Of a stretch of DNA of 64,000 nucleotides, positions 24,950 to 35,564 are shown in pieces (position 1 is the first letter of the stretch; each line of letters opens with the position of its first letter). Position numbers and translations under genes: made by a program. This DNA comes from Paramacrobiotus metropolitanus (lineage: Eukaryota > Tardigrada > Eutardigrada > Parachela > Macrobiotidae). The notes below the pieces were generated by a model. It worked only from the letters and a program-made list of their open reading frames with translations, did not search any database and was not told where the DNA came from. Location of the stretch: positions 1-64,000 of the forward strand of contig NW_026570502.1 of the NCBI RefSeq assembly GCF_019649055.1. Direction: 5' to 3'.

Positions 24950-26073
24950 TGGAAGCAACCACAGCAGCTTTATCGGGTGGACGATGTGATGCGGGAATGT
25001 TTTCAAGCATTGTGCAATGTTCGCACCAACACAAACGATTATCCCTGTTGGCGGCAGGCGACCCTCCCTGTGAGCAGAGGCGATATCGGCATTCGTCGGG
25101 CGGAAGAATAAGCTCTCCCAGCCTACTTGGCTTCGATTCATTCCGCTTCCGGATTAGTGTCGGCCCTGCTTCCCAATTACGCGGCCGTGGACGCCACAAA
25201 TGCAAAGGAATTGTGGAAAGCAAAAAGTGGTCAGACAGAACTCCCGGATCCGAAGTTCCGAACTACCTGAAGTCGCATCGCGGATGGGATGTACCGCTCT
25301 GCAACAAGTCGCTGTCGGCACTCCTGGAGGCTGGAAGTCTTCCGCGACGACGAAACTAACAGAGCCCGCCTCCTTGCCCAGTCAAAACGGAAGCAGGTAT
25401 CTGGCTAAATGCTTTGCCGTTAGCGCATATCGGAAATCTTCTAGATGACGACACCGGAATCAGGCTGGGCGCAGTCATTTGTGAAGCACACGCATGTGCC
25501 AAATGCCGTAGGCCAGTAGACGAGTACGGCCACCACGGCCTGTCATGCTCATTTTCGGCCGGGAGACATGCACGTCACGGTGGTTTGAACAGCATTGTGT
25601 GTCGATCATTGGTTTCGGCGGAATTCCAGCTAAACTCGAACCACGTGGCACGTCCCATACTTCCGATCGTCGCCCGGGCGGGTGCAGGACCTTTGCCTGG
25701 AAACGTGGTATGTGTCTGGCATAGGACGTCACCTGCGTCGACACTGTCGCCCCGTCCCATATCAAGTCCACTTCCTCAGCTGCCGGATCCGCCGCTGCCC
25801 AGGCCGAAGACAAGAAAACCAGATTCAATGCGTACCTCTGAAGGCAGATACATTTTTACTGCACTAGCCTTTGAAACGCTCGGGCCCTGGGGAAAATTGG
25901 CATCTGCATTAATAAAGGAAATTGGCAAGCGACTACAGCAACACACCGGGGAACCTCGCTCACACGAATTCTTACGCCAGCGTCTGTCGATCGAAATACA
26001 ACGAGGCAACGCAGCTTCCGTACTGGGGACGATGGAAGGAGCGGGTAAATTAGAAGAAATTTTGTTATTGTAA
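24950..26073 (+). pseudogene. Wreck of an RT-type selfish-element protein (C-terminal part)
   Basis: Blocks in several frames match the C-terminal region of RT-bearing invertebrate element proteins: SRGDIGIRRAEE, VDEYGHHGLSC, SAGRHARHGGLNSIV, DVTCVDTVAPSHIKSTS (about 25720-25790) and the closing ETLGPWGKL, EPRSHEFLRQRLSIEIQRGN, AASVLGTM. In related proteins the middle part contains PDG and WDxT motifs suggestive of a PD-(D/E)xK-type nuclease; here it is frame-disrupted. At least three frame changes and a stop make it inactive. The family identification is from memory and not certain. Confidence 0.55.
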
Positions 26074-26375
26074 CTCTGTTTTTGTTTTGCAAACCCATGT
26101 GTTGTAACTGGCTTGTGCTAATAAAAATCAATCATTTTAGGTACCGCGTTCGATTTTCAGCTAATAAGAGTACAGAGGTATTGTATCTGTACATGCATTC
26201 ACTACTTTGTAAGCCTGTAATCCAGCAACGTTTCCTCAATAAATAAAACATAATAAACATAAACATAGGAAAACATAAGGAAACAAGTAAACCTAATAAC
26301 ATAAACCTAAAACAGTGTGAGGAGAGAAGCGGCTCACGTAAAGCGATAAAGTCTTTCAAATGATTTCAACGTATT

Positions 26376-26447
26376 GCGCCGTGGTGCAGTGGTACTGCCT
26401 ACGCGGATCTAACGACGTAGCCGAGGTTCGATTCCCCCATCGGCGCC
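26376..26447 (+). other. tRNA-like module (pseudo-tRNA), copy 1
   Basis: The 72-nt sequence has paired ends GCGCCG/CGGCGC and A and B boxes of RNA polymerase III. The anticodon stem CTACG/CGTAG closes a 12-base loop instead of seven, so no anticodon can be assigned. A near-identical copy is at 26732-26803. Confidence 0.6.
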
Positions 26448-26731
26448 TTTTTCAGCCGTATCTCGGTTTCCAGTGGATAGCGCCCTGGTAATATGGTAGC
26501 AGATCAGTGTTCGAACCCAGCCTCTCGAGTCCTAAGTGCGACTTCGTGTGCCAACCTCAAAAAAGGAGGAACGAACCAACCTCAACCGGTCGAGGATGCG
26601 GTGAGCCGGAGCCGCCGCTGGAAGGATTGCTTAGGCTCGCTACGAGGACGTAGCGAAAGCTGCAAAGGGGGTGTGAGGAGAGAAGCGGCTCACGTAAAGC
26701 GATAAAGTCTTTCAAATGATTTCAACGTATT

Positions 26732-26803
26732 GCGCCGTGGTGCAGTGGTACTGCCTACGCGGATCTAACGACGTAGCCGGGGTTCGATTCCCCCATCGGC
26801 GCC
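26732..26803 (+). other. tRNA-like module (pseudo-tRNA), copy 2
   Basis: Same as the module at 26376 apart from one substitution that improves the T-stem (CGGGGTTCGATTCCCCC). Same oversized anticodon loop. Confidence 0.6.
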
Positions 26804-26850
26804 TTTTTCAGCCGCATCTCGGTTTCCAGTGGATAGCGCCCTGGTAATAA

Positions 26851-27423
26851 CAGTAAACACACCAAAAACCCGAGGGTAAGAAACCTAAGAATAGCCAAAG
26901 AAACCTAAGAAAACCTAAGAAACCTAAGAAACCTAAGAAAGCTAAGAAAACCTAAGAAAAACTAAAAAAGAAAAATCGAACGCGGTAACCAAATCAGTGG
27001 TGGTCGAAATGAATGGTGGCCAAAATGAATGGTGGCCAAAATGAATGGACACGAATAACAACAACTCTGTTCATTGTGAATAATGGCGTAAATTCCGGTA
27101 TACAAGTAGCGAGCAAATATCTAAGCGTTTATAACCGTTTTTTATAACCGTTTACATTGCATGGTCTTGCTCAGCTCGCTACGAAGTTCCTCATGTGAAC
27201 CATTGCAGTATGGACTTCCAGAGCAAAAGTCAAAATAATTGAAACACTCGACTAAATTATCAAAAACGCATGCAAAAAAACACTAGGAGGACGAAAAAGG
27301 TGGAAACAAAATTCTCTTTGCAGCGACTGCACATAACGCTGTGCTAGCTTTTCTATTAGGTAATGGCTGACCGCCCTGGGTGGGAGGCTTCTTATTAGAA
27401 AAGCGCATCAAGAGAATCCGGCT
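26851..27423. other. Low-complexity tract and non-coding DNA
   Basis: CCTAAGAAA-type repeats occupy 26880-26970, then AATGAATGGTGGCCAAA is repeated three times (27007-27050). The rest is the 3' side of the EF-hand gene. Confidence 0.6.
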
Positions 27424-27923
27424 CTACAGATTGCCAATCATGTGAGCAAATTGGCGGTAATTTATCTTTCCATTCCCGTCGGGGTCTCCCTCTTGAATCA
27501 TCTGATCCACTTGTGCAATACTGAAGTGAAATCCCAGATTTGCCAGCACATGGCGTAGTTCGATTGCATCGATCATTCCATCGCCATTTGGGTCAAATAC
27601 ACGGAAGGCATCCGGCGCTTGAGCGAAGTTATCAGTGTCGCGCATCTTCAGACGCATCATGCGTACGAATTCTTCAAAATTCACGTGACCATCGTGATCC
27701 ATGTCCGCACCCCACACCATCTCCTCTGCGTTTTCCATGCTTATCGGATCACCAGCGCACACCATGACAGCACGGAGCTCCGCTGGCGAAATTAATCCAT
27801 CCGAGTTAGCATCAAATGCATTAAATGCATCGCGCATCCACTGTTCGCTTGGTTTCAACCCATCATTGTCGGTTGGCGTTTCCGCAGCCGTGTTGGAAAG
27901 TGGGTCGACCAGTTCTTCCAGCG
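27424..27923 (-). CDS. Four-EF-hand calmodulin/troponin-C-like protein, terminal exon
   Basis: The minus-strand exon runs from acceptor TTACATAG (27924-27925) to stop 27424. It encodes an acidic linker (LEELVDPLSNTAAETPTDND) and four EF-hand loops: DANSDGLISPAE, DMDHDGHVNFEE, DPNGDGMIDAIE and DPDGNGKINYRQ. All four keep the Asp at position 1 and Gly at 6. Position 12 is Glu in loops 1-3 but Gln in loop 4, which may weaken calcium binding there. Length and spacing match calmodulin or troponin C. The N-terminus must come from an upstream exon not identified; calmodulin itself has no such linker, so it is a diverged family member. Confidence 0.85.
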
Positions 27924-28156
27924 CTATGTAATAAAAAATAGCCGTTTATTAGTAAACCAGAATAGTATAACGCTGCGTGGTACTAGTCGTTAGGCGTCAC
28001 TGAGGCGTGCGGTACGAATTTGCACACCAAAATATTCGCATTTATAACTTACAAGAACTTGAATATTTACTGTATGTATATATATTTAAATATGTTTTCA
28101 TGGCGCATACGAATCGCACGTTAGCTCTATGCTCGGTTCTAACAAAATATACATAA

Positions 28157-28537
28157 CTAAATCAACAAGTCTATATCAGTGTTGTAAGCAATACCTTGGT
28201 AGGACGGTCCCGCATGAAAGGGGAGACGCGGGTTCCACAGGTTCGTACGATCGCCAGGCTGTGACGCGGGATGTGCCTTCAGCCTCGAAGCCCGCTTGAA
28301 TAACAGCGCAGAGAAAACTAGGAAGAACCCGGCGGCCACGAGTAGGAAGACTCCAAATCCAAATGCATCGATTTCTAATGGGGCGAATACCAGGACAGAC
28401 CCACCTACCGCCGCAGCGCAGCAGAGGAGTGCCAGGATGCGGGCAGCGCGCTTAGTGGTCTTTTCGTTACACGTAAAACAATCCCAGCCCCAGGGGTGTT
28501 CTACTAGATCGTGTTCAAGAGTTATTGGATAACTCAT
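28157..28537 (-). CDS. Small two-TM membrane protein, unknown
   Basis: A 126-aa ORF from ATG 28537 (MSYPITLEHDLVEHPWGWDC). A CFTC motif precedes a K/R cluster, then two hydrophobic helices (ILALLCCAAAVGGSVLVFA and FGVFLLVAAGFFLVFSALLF) separated by a short loop, and a Pro-rich tail. I do not recognise the family. Good hydrophobic organisation and locally high GC suggest a real coding sequence. An upstream in-frame GTG at 28606 could extend it. Confidence 0.55.
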   Translation of the reverse strand: MSYPITLEHDLVEHPWGWDCFTCNEKTTKRAARILALLCCAAAVGGSVLVFAPLEIDAFGFGVFLLVAAGFFLVFSALLFKRASRLKAHPASQPGDRTNLWNPRLPFHAGPSYQGIAYNTDIDLLI

Positions 28538-28606
28538 TTTATGGTCAACTTTGGATACAGCAGTTTGGATATGGCGAGAGGCAGAACTAGAAGTAATAAG
28601 AGACAC

Positions 28607-29080
28607 TCCGAGCGCAAACGATCTCTTTTGCGAGTGAAGTTGCTGAAAACATTAATCGGCTGAAGGTTTTAGCGTGTTAACGAACCCTAAAGTATATGTG
28701 GGCAAATGCCTTATGACTCATTTGTATATGTGTGTATTAGAGACTTATTGCTGTTTCTAGCATTCATTATGCTGTGCATAGAAAAAGGTCATTGCGCAAG
28801 ACGCCAAAAGTCTAGCGTATGGGCAGTCGACTGATCTTGTGCCGTTACAGAACGGCAAAATTATAGCATCAGACAAAACATACGGCTTTGGCTTAAAAAC
28901 CGGCTTCTGTGCAGCAACAGCAGCCAGTAGTGGTCAAGGTGTCAAACCAGTTCCGACCCTATGTGAAAGTCGATATCGCGTAATCTCCGAACCGTTCGGT
29001 TCGCACAAAAGCTGAGCGGTATTCGCATTTTTTTCCTAAAACGTGCGCGAAAACGCTTTTGGCACAATTTTTCGAGGGAG
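28607..29080. other. No gene recognised
   Basis: Spacer between the small membrane protein and the HMG20-like 3' part. The minus strand at 28960-29110 may hold the last HMG20-like exon after a TTCTTCGCAG acceptor, but its frame is unclear. Confidence 0.4.
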
Positions 29081-29652
29081 ATGACGTTTTCCTTCTTGCA
29101 CAAGCGCGACGGAATTCTTCTGCGAAGAATTTGATAAAAATGTGCACCGGATGTGGTGGCTCCAGCAGCGACGAGTGGCGAGCGGGTGACTTACGAACCA
29201 CAGTCTCCAGCTCCGTCAAGTATTCCTCGGCATTTCCAGGCCACTGGGCAAAGCGATCCCGCTCATTCCCTCCAAAGTGATCTTTAGTACTTCTCGCTTG
29301 GCTTTCTTTGTATCTTCGACTTTCGATTCCAAAGCATTAACACTATGCAAAGCATTTGCATTACGCTGTGTCTGTTCGCTTTGTGAGATCAGACAGGAAA
29401 TGTCAACGTCGACCAGTTCGTCTGCGGCTTTCTTGGCTTGTTTCAGTTCGCGTTCGCGTTTGGTATTCCACTGCATGAACTCATCCGTTCAATCTGGAAT
29501 ATGAAACTCCTGAAGAGAGATAACGGCAACCAAATGCACTTTGGCCGGCGGCATGTCCAACAGATCTTCCGGCCGGTGTCTACGTGACGTGGACCACGTC
29601 TTCGGTCTTGCGTTTACAGCTGATTACGGTCGACTCAAAATCACCGCTGGCA
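29081..29652 (-). pseudogene. HMG20-like gene, 3' part (coiled coil), broken
   Basis: The reading continues on the far side of the gypsy element on the minus strand: a linker, then DEFMQWNTKRERELKQAKKA and a long coiled coil (SEQTQRNANALHSVNALESK, EVLKITLEGMSGIALPSG). It lines up with the EEF..REAEL coiled coil and LPGxGE region of HMG20A/B. An in-frame TGA precedes DEF, and frame changes occur near 29575 and 29240. A GTAAGT donor follows ELETVV at about 29190. With the insertion this makes the locus a probable pseudogene. Confidence 0.6.
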
Positions 29653-29694
29653 TGATATTACGGTATTATCCCTATCGTACTCGTCCCTCCGTCA
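29653..29694 (+). repeat. 5' LTR remnant (42 bp)
   Basis: TGATATTACGGTATTATCCC.. ending CTCCGTCA matches 39665-39706 with one mismatch. Upstream of 29653 nothing matches the 3' LTR: the sequence is HMG20-like exon. Confidence 0.8.
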
Positions 29695-29712
29695 TGGCGC
29701 CCACCGTCAGTT
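29695..29712 (+). promoter_or_regulatory. Primer-binding site
   Basis: TGGCGCCCACCGTCAGTT directly follows the LTR end CA. It starts TGG, the complement of a tRNA CCA end, and the reverse complement continues into a T-loop-like GTTCGAA. Confidence 0.7.
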
Positions 29713-30429
29713 CGAACCTTTCCTAAGGCCAAGCTAAGTAATATGTGAAATTGTGTGAATTATATATCCCCAGGTGCTCAGTCCGGGTACTTCGGTACTG
29801 ACTGGACGGATGTCCGGGCAGATCGCTGCCGACTGGACGCCTTACTAAAGTAGTCCGGGTACTGGCGACAGGTGGGTTGGTGGTGAGCCAATTCTGCCTG
29901 TGCCTGCGACCCACGACGAAAACCTAATTGTCCGGGAGCTCTGCTCTGTCTGGACGCTGTGCAGTTTGTCCTGCCAGCTGATCGATGCAGGGTTAACCTG
30001 TATATCGATCCTGAGCACAAATCTGGGTAAAACCTAACAAAGTAGGGACTCAATTCTCCTGGCCAGAGATTGATGTTCCCGAATTATTCTTAGCCAGCGA
30101 ACAGACGTGTTCCTGGATATCTGGAGCGGAAAGTTGCGCAACAAACTGCGAGTAGACAGAGTCGAAAGCAGAATTCTTAAGCTGAAGTACGTATGCTGCG
30201 AGCAGTGCCGAAGCATACAAAGTGTGCACACAATCTTGAGCGTAGCTAAAGCGTGGACAGCCAGAGCAGTGCTTGAGCTGTAAAAAGTGAGTGTTACGAA
30301 CACGGAGAACAAAAGGCGTAGCTAACGTATCCGGGTTAAACAAAAGACGGTTCTCGGGTTCAAACAAAAGAAGTCAGTGCAACGAGCGCTGAACAAAGAA
30401 CTGAAGTGAAAAAGTGAAAAAGCTGAAGA
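29713..30429 (+). other. Retrotransposon leader
   Basis: Non-coding leader with repeated GTCCGGGTACT and ACTGGACG motifs at 29777-29865 that can fold into hairpins. Confidence 0.5.
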
Positions 30430-31677
30430 ATGGATAATTCGAAAAGCACGGCGTCACAGCCTGTAGTGCAGCCGAAGTTTACAAGACAAGCAGTAAAGCA
30501 AGGTGCAGCAGAGCTGATACCGGATAAGTTTATCGTGCCGATTGGCGTTAAAATCGAAGCATTCCTTAACGAACTGAATGTTGCACCCAAAATCAGGAAT
30601 ATGTGGCAAAGATTTCGTTACCTATGATAACGATGAAGCCAAATGGGAAAGCCACCGACAGGTTGGCGAGTGTGGTTAGAACACAGAGAGCTGCCGACTA
30701 ATATTACGAAACTGTTTACTGTTGAAGCTTATAAAGCTGCTATGCAGAAGTTTAATGCGCAAGTGCAAGCTGTTCAAACAGCAGCTGCTGATGCGTATGA
30801 AAATGCTGGTGAAACGGTGGAAAAGGTTGTTTCCCTTTGCTTTTGTACAGCATAATAAGGAGCAGGAAGTTGATAACACAGCTGCTACCAATATCGAAAA
30901 GATATGAATGTGAGTATCATTGATGAAGATGTGCCAACTGGTGGGGTTGAACCACTATCTGCACAGCCGTTCTTTCAGCGTAGTACAGTGGCTCCCGGTC
31001 AGAGCGACGAACAGAATAAAACGATGGACGTGATCCATCCGTTACATGCCGCAGTGAGGCAGTTTTCCTTAGATCAGAACAGTTTGATAATACTGTTCAG
31101 GCGTGGGAAGGCAGAATAGAAAATGAAAAGATTTCGGCGAAATGAAAGAAATGGCCAAAGCCGGTTTAAATGCAACGGAAGAAATGCACATGAAGTTTGT
31201 AAGGCACGTGGTGTCATACACTAAGTGATGACAACGACGCCTTGAAAGAAGATGTGAAGAAACGAGATGAAAAAATAAATGATTTGGAAGAAAAGATGAA
31301 GAAGCACGACGAAGAGTGCAAAGAAAATGTCAAAAATTGAATACTGAGATTTTCGATTTGCGCGTTTATAATGACAAAACAAAGATGAAGTGGACCGTGT
31401 ACGAAACACGAATAAAAATCTCGAAAAGCAGTGCCATGATTCAATGGTCAACAGTGGTAAACTGCAACGTGACCTTATACGTGCGCAGAGAGAACGCGAT
31501 GATCTTCAAGTGAAATTAAAAGCAGAAGAATCTCGAGTCGATACAGAATTGAAAAAGAACGTGACGACCTTCAAGGTCAATGGATATGCATTGAAGATGA
31601 GTTCGATAAAGCAAAAACGCGTGAAAAACAGCTGGCCGAGTGGGAGGCCAGGCTGCAGCAGTGGGAAAACACTCTGA
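30430..31677 (+). pseudogene. gag N-terminal region, frame-disrupted
   Basis: ATG 30430 begins MDNSKSTASQPVVQPKF. The frame breaks near 30605, and later pieces lie in other frames: Ala-rich AYKAAMQKFNAQVQAVQTAA near 30730 and Lys/Glu coiled coil near 31250-31680. There are several indels and stops. Probably the N-terminal half of gag. Confidence 0.5.
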
Positions 31678-31811
31678 AAACAAAAGGTGGCACTGTCAGT
31701 GGCCAGACTGAATCCCGGATACATACAAGTACGTTTGAACGGGAAGCGGCATTTGATGCAGCACCGAAGCTTACGTCTGGTCAACAGTCGCAGCCGCATA
31801 TAAGCCATAGG

Positions 31812-33158
31812 GTGGAGTTTAACGAAACCCACCGCAGTCGTGATTATGTACCCGTACGTAATAATGATTACGGGTACGAAGACGATATGCGCAGAGCAGA
31901 AGACGCGCAGTGGGAAGATGCACAGTACGAAGATAACGAACAACCGCGTGTAAATACTCGTACCGACGAGTTGATTGAGCGCAGTATAGCGTTAATGGAG
32001 AAATTTGAGAAAAGTGGTAAAAGTACAAAAGAAAAGACCCATTACCCGCAAAATTATAAGGGTACACAAGAAAGCGGGAAAGTGGAAAAGTTTATACTTG
32101 ACTGCGAGCGCTGTCAAGACTTGAACGGTTGGGATGACAAACAGCTAATTGATAAGGCTTTGTCAAACTCACTGAAGGATGATGCGTATTTGTGGTACGC
32201 AGACCATAAAAAGAAGAATCCAGATAAAGACTGGAAGTACTGGAAGGGAGTACTTCTAAGTCATTTCTCTTCCGAGAGTGATCCCGCAGAGATACGGCAG
32301 GCAATGTATGCCCGTGTATTTACTGACGCGCATACGGTCAACTCGTACGTGGATGGTTACCTAAACTGGTTTAACACATTGGGAACAAGTGAAGAAGAGC
32401 GTGTGTCAATCCTTATTCAAGGATTAAGACCGCACAGATGGCGCTGGTTTGAAAAGTTAACTGAGTCCAAACCGAAAACAGTGGAAGAAGTGTGTACTCA
32501 GTTGAAGACGTTCTACAGTTTAAAGTCGCAGCAGGTTGAGTACAATAACACCAAAAATCAAAATAATAACAACAATTATTACGGTAATAATGGCAACCGT
32601 GGACGCGGTGGATACCGCGGTAATAACAATCGTGGCCGTGGTGGCCGAGGCGGATACGGTAACTACCGCCAAAATTCTTATGAACAATCTGGAAGTACGT
32701 ACGAGAAAGGTGACAGTGTGAAAACTGAAAATAATCAGAACAGCGGCCGACGGCCGTTTATGATCGGAAACGTTGAAATTGATCTTAATAAATGGAAAAA
32801 TGATGCCGGTCAGCTGATTTGCTTTAAGTGCCATGAGCTGCACCCTGCAAAGTTTTGCACATTTAAAGGCAAATTTAAGGAGGCGACACGTGAACCGCCC
32901 GCGGACGTGTTAGCACGGCACAACAGTAGAAGAGCGGAAGCACGAGCCATGGAAGTGTGCAAACTTGGCAAAGATGTGCAAGTGAATGCATTATCTGTAG
33001 AGCGAATGCAGCAACTGTCGCAGTTTTCTGATGCAGTGGAAAAGGGTTTTGAAGTCGCGTTACCGACTCTGGATGCACAGGCTGTTTATGTACTTCTACC
33101 TATGAATGACAACGATGAAGTAAAACATTGGTGGATACTGGTGCAAGTATCTCCATAA
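31812..33158 (+). CDS. gag-like ORF with RGG stretch and zinc knuckle
   Basis: The 448-aa open frame contains a retrotransposon gag core (KVEKFILDCERCQDLNGWDD, DAYLWYADHKKKNPDKDWKY, LSHFSSESDPAEIRQ), a Gly-Arg-Asn-rich RNA-binding segment around residues 253-292 and CFKCHELHPAKFC. The latter is a CCHC-type knuckle one residue short between the second Cys and His (C-x2-C-x3-H-x4-C). The start is arbitrary because the frame runs in from the broken upstream region. Packages element RNA in virus-like particles. Confidence 0.8.
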   Translation: MEFNETHRSRDYVPVRNNDYGYEDDMRRAEDAQWEDAQYEDNEQPRVNTRTDELIERSIALMEKFEKSGKSTKEKTHYPQNYKGTQESGKVEKFILDCERCQDLNGWDDKQLIDKALSNSLKDDAYLWYADHKKKNPDKDWKYWKGVLLSHFSSESDPAEIRQAMYARVFTDAHTVNSYVDGYLNWFNTLGTSEEERVSILIQGLRPHRWRWFEKLTESKPKTVEEVCTQLKTFYSLKSQQVEYNNTKNQNNNNNYYGNNGNRGRGGYRGNNNRGRGGRGGYGNYRQNSYEQSGSTYEKGDSVKTENNQNSGRRPFMIGNVEIDLNKWKNDAGQLICFKCHELHPAKFCTFKGKFKEATREPPADVLARHNSRRAEARAMEVCKLGKDVQVNALSVERMQQLSQFSDAVEKGFEVALPTLDAQAVYVLLPMNDNDEVKHWWILVQVSP

Positions 33159-33246
33159 TGCCACTGCACATAGCAGAAAAGTTGAATGTGACTGTTCTAA
33201 AATGCCCAGCGCATGTGTCAGATATCACTGAATACTGCCGCAAATG
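33127..33246 (+). pseudogene. Aspartic protease fragment
   Basis: LVDTGASISIMPLHIAEKLN is a retropepsin active-site motif (DTGA). It is in the -1 frame relative to gag and overlaps gag's 3' end. The frame stops at 33244-33246, and the next block is in another frame. No canonical slippery heptamer is seen. Confidence 0.75.
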
Positions 33247-35564
33247 ACGTTACCGATATTGATCCCTTGTGTGGTATTGTCCGAATCGAATTATTCGGTA
33301 TTTGCTACGAACATGCAGTGCTAATTGATCCCAAAACAAAGTTGATTTTGTATTACTGGTACAGATTTTGGACAGCTAAACCGGTTGCGTTTGATTTCAG
33401 TACGATGGCTTTCAGGCCTACTCGTACAGACGCCGGCTGTCCCAGATATCACCCGAGAGACTGTGTGAAAATTCTCGATTACGTGCAGCAGCACAGCTTT
33501 AAACCGGTACTGAATCCCGGTGCACGTCCATGTTCAACAATACCTGCATGGTTTGACACTGGTCGTGCACTAGAGTACTGTAAAGTTTTCGACGGAAGTA
33601 GTGTTACGTACGAGCACTTAAATAAATGGCTGAATAAAGAGCGGCCGACAATGGCTGTGAAGAAAGCGGAAGTACAGACTACTAGTACAAAACGGAACGA
33701 AGTGTCACCGCAAAAGTCATTTGCAAAAGCCGTGAAAGGCAATATTAAAATCTTAAAGAAACCGCACAATGCGCCCGGCGCAACGTCAAGTTTGCGGGGG
33801 TGCGAGCAGCCGCAACAGAGTACGAGTACTCAAGTTTGCGGGGGTACATCGGATGTTGATGAAGGTACGCTACCTGACGGTCAGTCTATGACGTTCGGTA
33901 ACTCGAAGTTAGCCGAACAGCTAAATACAAAGTACCCGGCGAAAGCGTGGACACGCCCGGAGGGGCAACCGGAAAACCACGAGCGTGTAGTCACTGCTGA
34001 TGAATATACAGATGACGCGTTCTGGCAAGCAGAACAGTGTAAATGTAAAGATACCAAACACTGGTATTATTTATATAACAACCCGTTGAAGACGACTACT
34101 GATTTTGAAAGAGACGAAATCGGGTTATTTCAAGTGTACCGCGGTTTGCTGTGTCGTAGACGAAGCGGAAGCGGTATTCCAAGAATTTTGGTGCCGTATC
34201 AATGGCAGATGAAGTTGGTACATTTTGTACATCAACGATTCCACGAGAAAAAACTTATCCCGAGTGATGTGTCCATACAGAAGTACTTAGTTACTAGGTA
34301 CTACTGGTTTAATATGTACGATACTATTAAACAAGTATTGTCACAGTGTACACACTCACCAAAGTGCAAAAGTGAGGATGTGCACAGAACGATGGGACAG
34401 GAAATGCGAAGTTGGTCAGACCCACAAGTACGGGAAGAGAGAGGTGTGATTGGTGTAGGCCCATTCCAGTTTACGCACCCGAACAAATTCGATGTCCTTA
34501 ATTCAGTTGAGTCAGAAGACGTTGGTGAAAGTTTGCAGGGAAAGTCACAAGCCGTGCAAAACACTGCAGCACAGCAGAAGAAATTCCCGGCAAAAAAGAA
34601 CACGTACGGTAAACAACGTAATAATGGTCAAAAGCAGCAGTACGAGTATAATTTTGCTGGACGTCGCATCGGTACAGATAAACCGAAAGTAGTCAATCAG
34701 ACTTTAGCTGATTTGAAGTCTGACGCCATCATTGAAGTTGATGGACAAGAAGTGAAAATGGTTCACAACGGAAGTGTGAACAATACCGAAAAACGTAAAG
34801 GCGCAACAGTGGAATGCCGCCGCATGGAAATATTCCCGAACAAATCGGTAACAGTGCAGCCAAAAAGTTATGTTGAAATCACAACGAGAATAAAAGGCGT
34901 GAATAACGTACAGTATAAACGCGCTGAGTTGTGTGGAAAGCCGTTCTTCTACGATGGTAGTCTACATACTGAAAACTCGCAGATGTTCATTGAAGATGGC
35001 GTACTTGATGTGTCGAACAAAGGTACATGTACAGTACGTATTATGAACATGTCAGATAAGCGTGTGAAGTTGGATAGGGATACTTCCCTTGGCAGTGTGG
35101 AAGTTGTGGATGAAATTCTCACTTCTGCAGACAAAGAATTTGATACTGCATATCACGAGTTGTACTGTACAGATAAAGCACAGTGCGAATGCCGTAAGGC
35201 AGAAGTCAATGCGGCAGAAGTCAGTACTAATCCGGAGACTGGAAGAGACAATAAAGAAAATAAAATGGGTCCATTATTAAAGCTGGAAAATATCGAACGT
35301 TTGTACAAAATACTTCGCGCAAACAAGGAAGTATTTCCAACAAAGGATAGACCGGTAGGATGCTGCAATATATATGAGCACCCGGTCGATACAGGTACAA
35401 GTGCACCTGTAAGACAGCCTCCGTATCGTGTGTCCTTCGAGGACAGGAAATGGCTCCGAGAAAAGACAAAAGAGATGATGCGTGATGGAATAATTGAGTT
35501 GACAAATTCCCGTGGGGATCGCCCATATGTCATTGTGAAGAAAAAGACGGTAGCCGACGGCTGA
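33213..35564 (+). CDS. pol segment: linker and RT N-terminus
   Basis: The 783-aa open frame is mostly element-specific linker, with an H-H-C-C-like block (FVHQRFHEKKLIPSDVSIQK .. QCTHSPKCK) around residues 340-395 that resembles a duplicated integrase zinc-binding region. RT begins near the end (IYEHPVDTGTSAPVRQPPYR, MMRDGIIELTNS). The frame is lost in the A-run at 35547-35551. Confidence 0.75.
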   Translation: MCQISLNTAANDVTDIDPLCGIVRIELFGICYEHAVLIDPKTKLILYYWYRFWTAKPVAFDFSTMAFRPTRTDAGCPRYHPRDCVKILDYVQQHSFKPVLNPGARPCSTIPAWFDTGRALEYCKVFDGSSVTYEHLNKWLNKERPTMAVKKAEVQTTSTKRNEVSPQKSFAKAVKGNIKILKKPHNAPGATSSLRGCEQPQQSTSTQVCGGTSDVDEGTLPDGQSMTFGNSKLAEQLNTKYPAKAWTRPEGQPENHERVVTADEYTDDAFWQAEQCKCKDTKHWYYLYNNPLKTTTDFERDEIGLFQVYRGLLCRRRSGSGIPRILVPYQWQMKLVHFVHQRFHEKKLIPSDVSIQKYLVTRYYWFNMYDTIKQVLSQCTHSPKCKSEDVHRTMGQEMRSWSDPQVREERGVIGVGPFQFTHPNKFDVLNSVESEDVGESLQGKSQAVQNTAAQQKKFPAKKNTYGKQRNNGQKQQYEYNFAGRRIGTDKPKVVNQTLADLKSDAIIEVDGQEVKMVHNGSVNNTEKRKGATVECRRMEIFPNKSVTVQPKSYVEITTRIKGVNNVQYKRAELCGKPFFYDGSLHTENSQMFIEDGVLDVSNKGTCTVRIMNMSDKRVKLDRDTSLGSVEVVDEILTSADKEFDTAYHELYCTDKAQCECRKAEVNAAEVSTNPETGRDNKENKMGPLLKLENIERLYKILRANKEVFPTKDRPVGCCNIYEHPVDTGTSAPVRQPPYRVSFEDRKWLREKTKEMMRDGIIELTNSRGDRPYVIVKKKTVADG

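Larger units (their letters stand above)
26313..26850 (+). mobile_element. Composite tRNA-derived SINE-like repeat, 357-bp period
   Basis: A block starting GTGTGAGGAGAGAAGCGGCT (26313) is repeated at 26670. Each contains a tRNA-like module with perfect A-box (TGGTGCAGTGG) and B-box (GGTTCGATTCC) sequences, followed by a second module with A-box-like GTGGATAGCGCCCTGG. In the first unit the second module has a B-box GTGTTCGAACCC; in the second unit it is cut short. Low-complexity CCTAAGAAA tracts (26230-26310, 26880-26970) border the pair, like SINE tails. Confidence 0.65.

Noticed and set aside
26376-26447. Functional tRNA gene
   Set aside because: The anticodon loop has 12 bases and the seventh acceptor pair is mismatched. 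It occurs as part of a repeated SINE-like unit.
29653-29694. A complete 42-bp LTR
   Set aside because: It begins TG and ends CA but is far too short. The 3' copy is embedded in a longer LTR with promoter and poly(A) signals.
33105-33160. Programmed -1 frameshift between gag and protease
   Set aside because: No canonical slippery heptamer is in the right phase (GTAAAAC out of register). Neighbouring indels make decay more likely.
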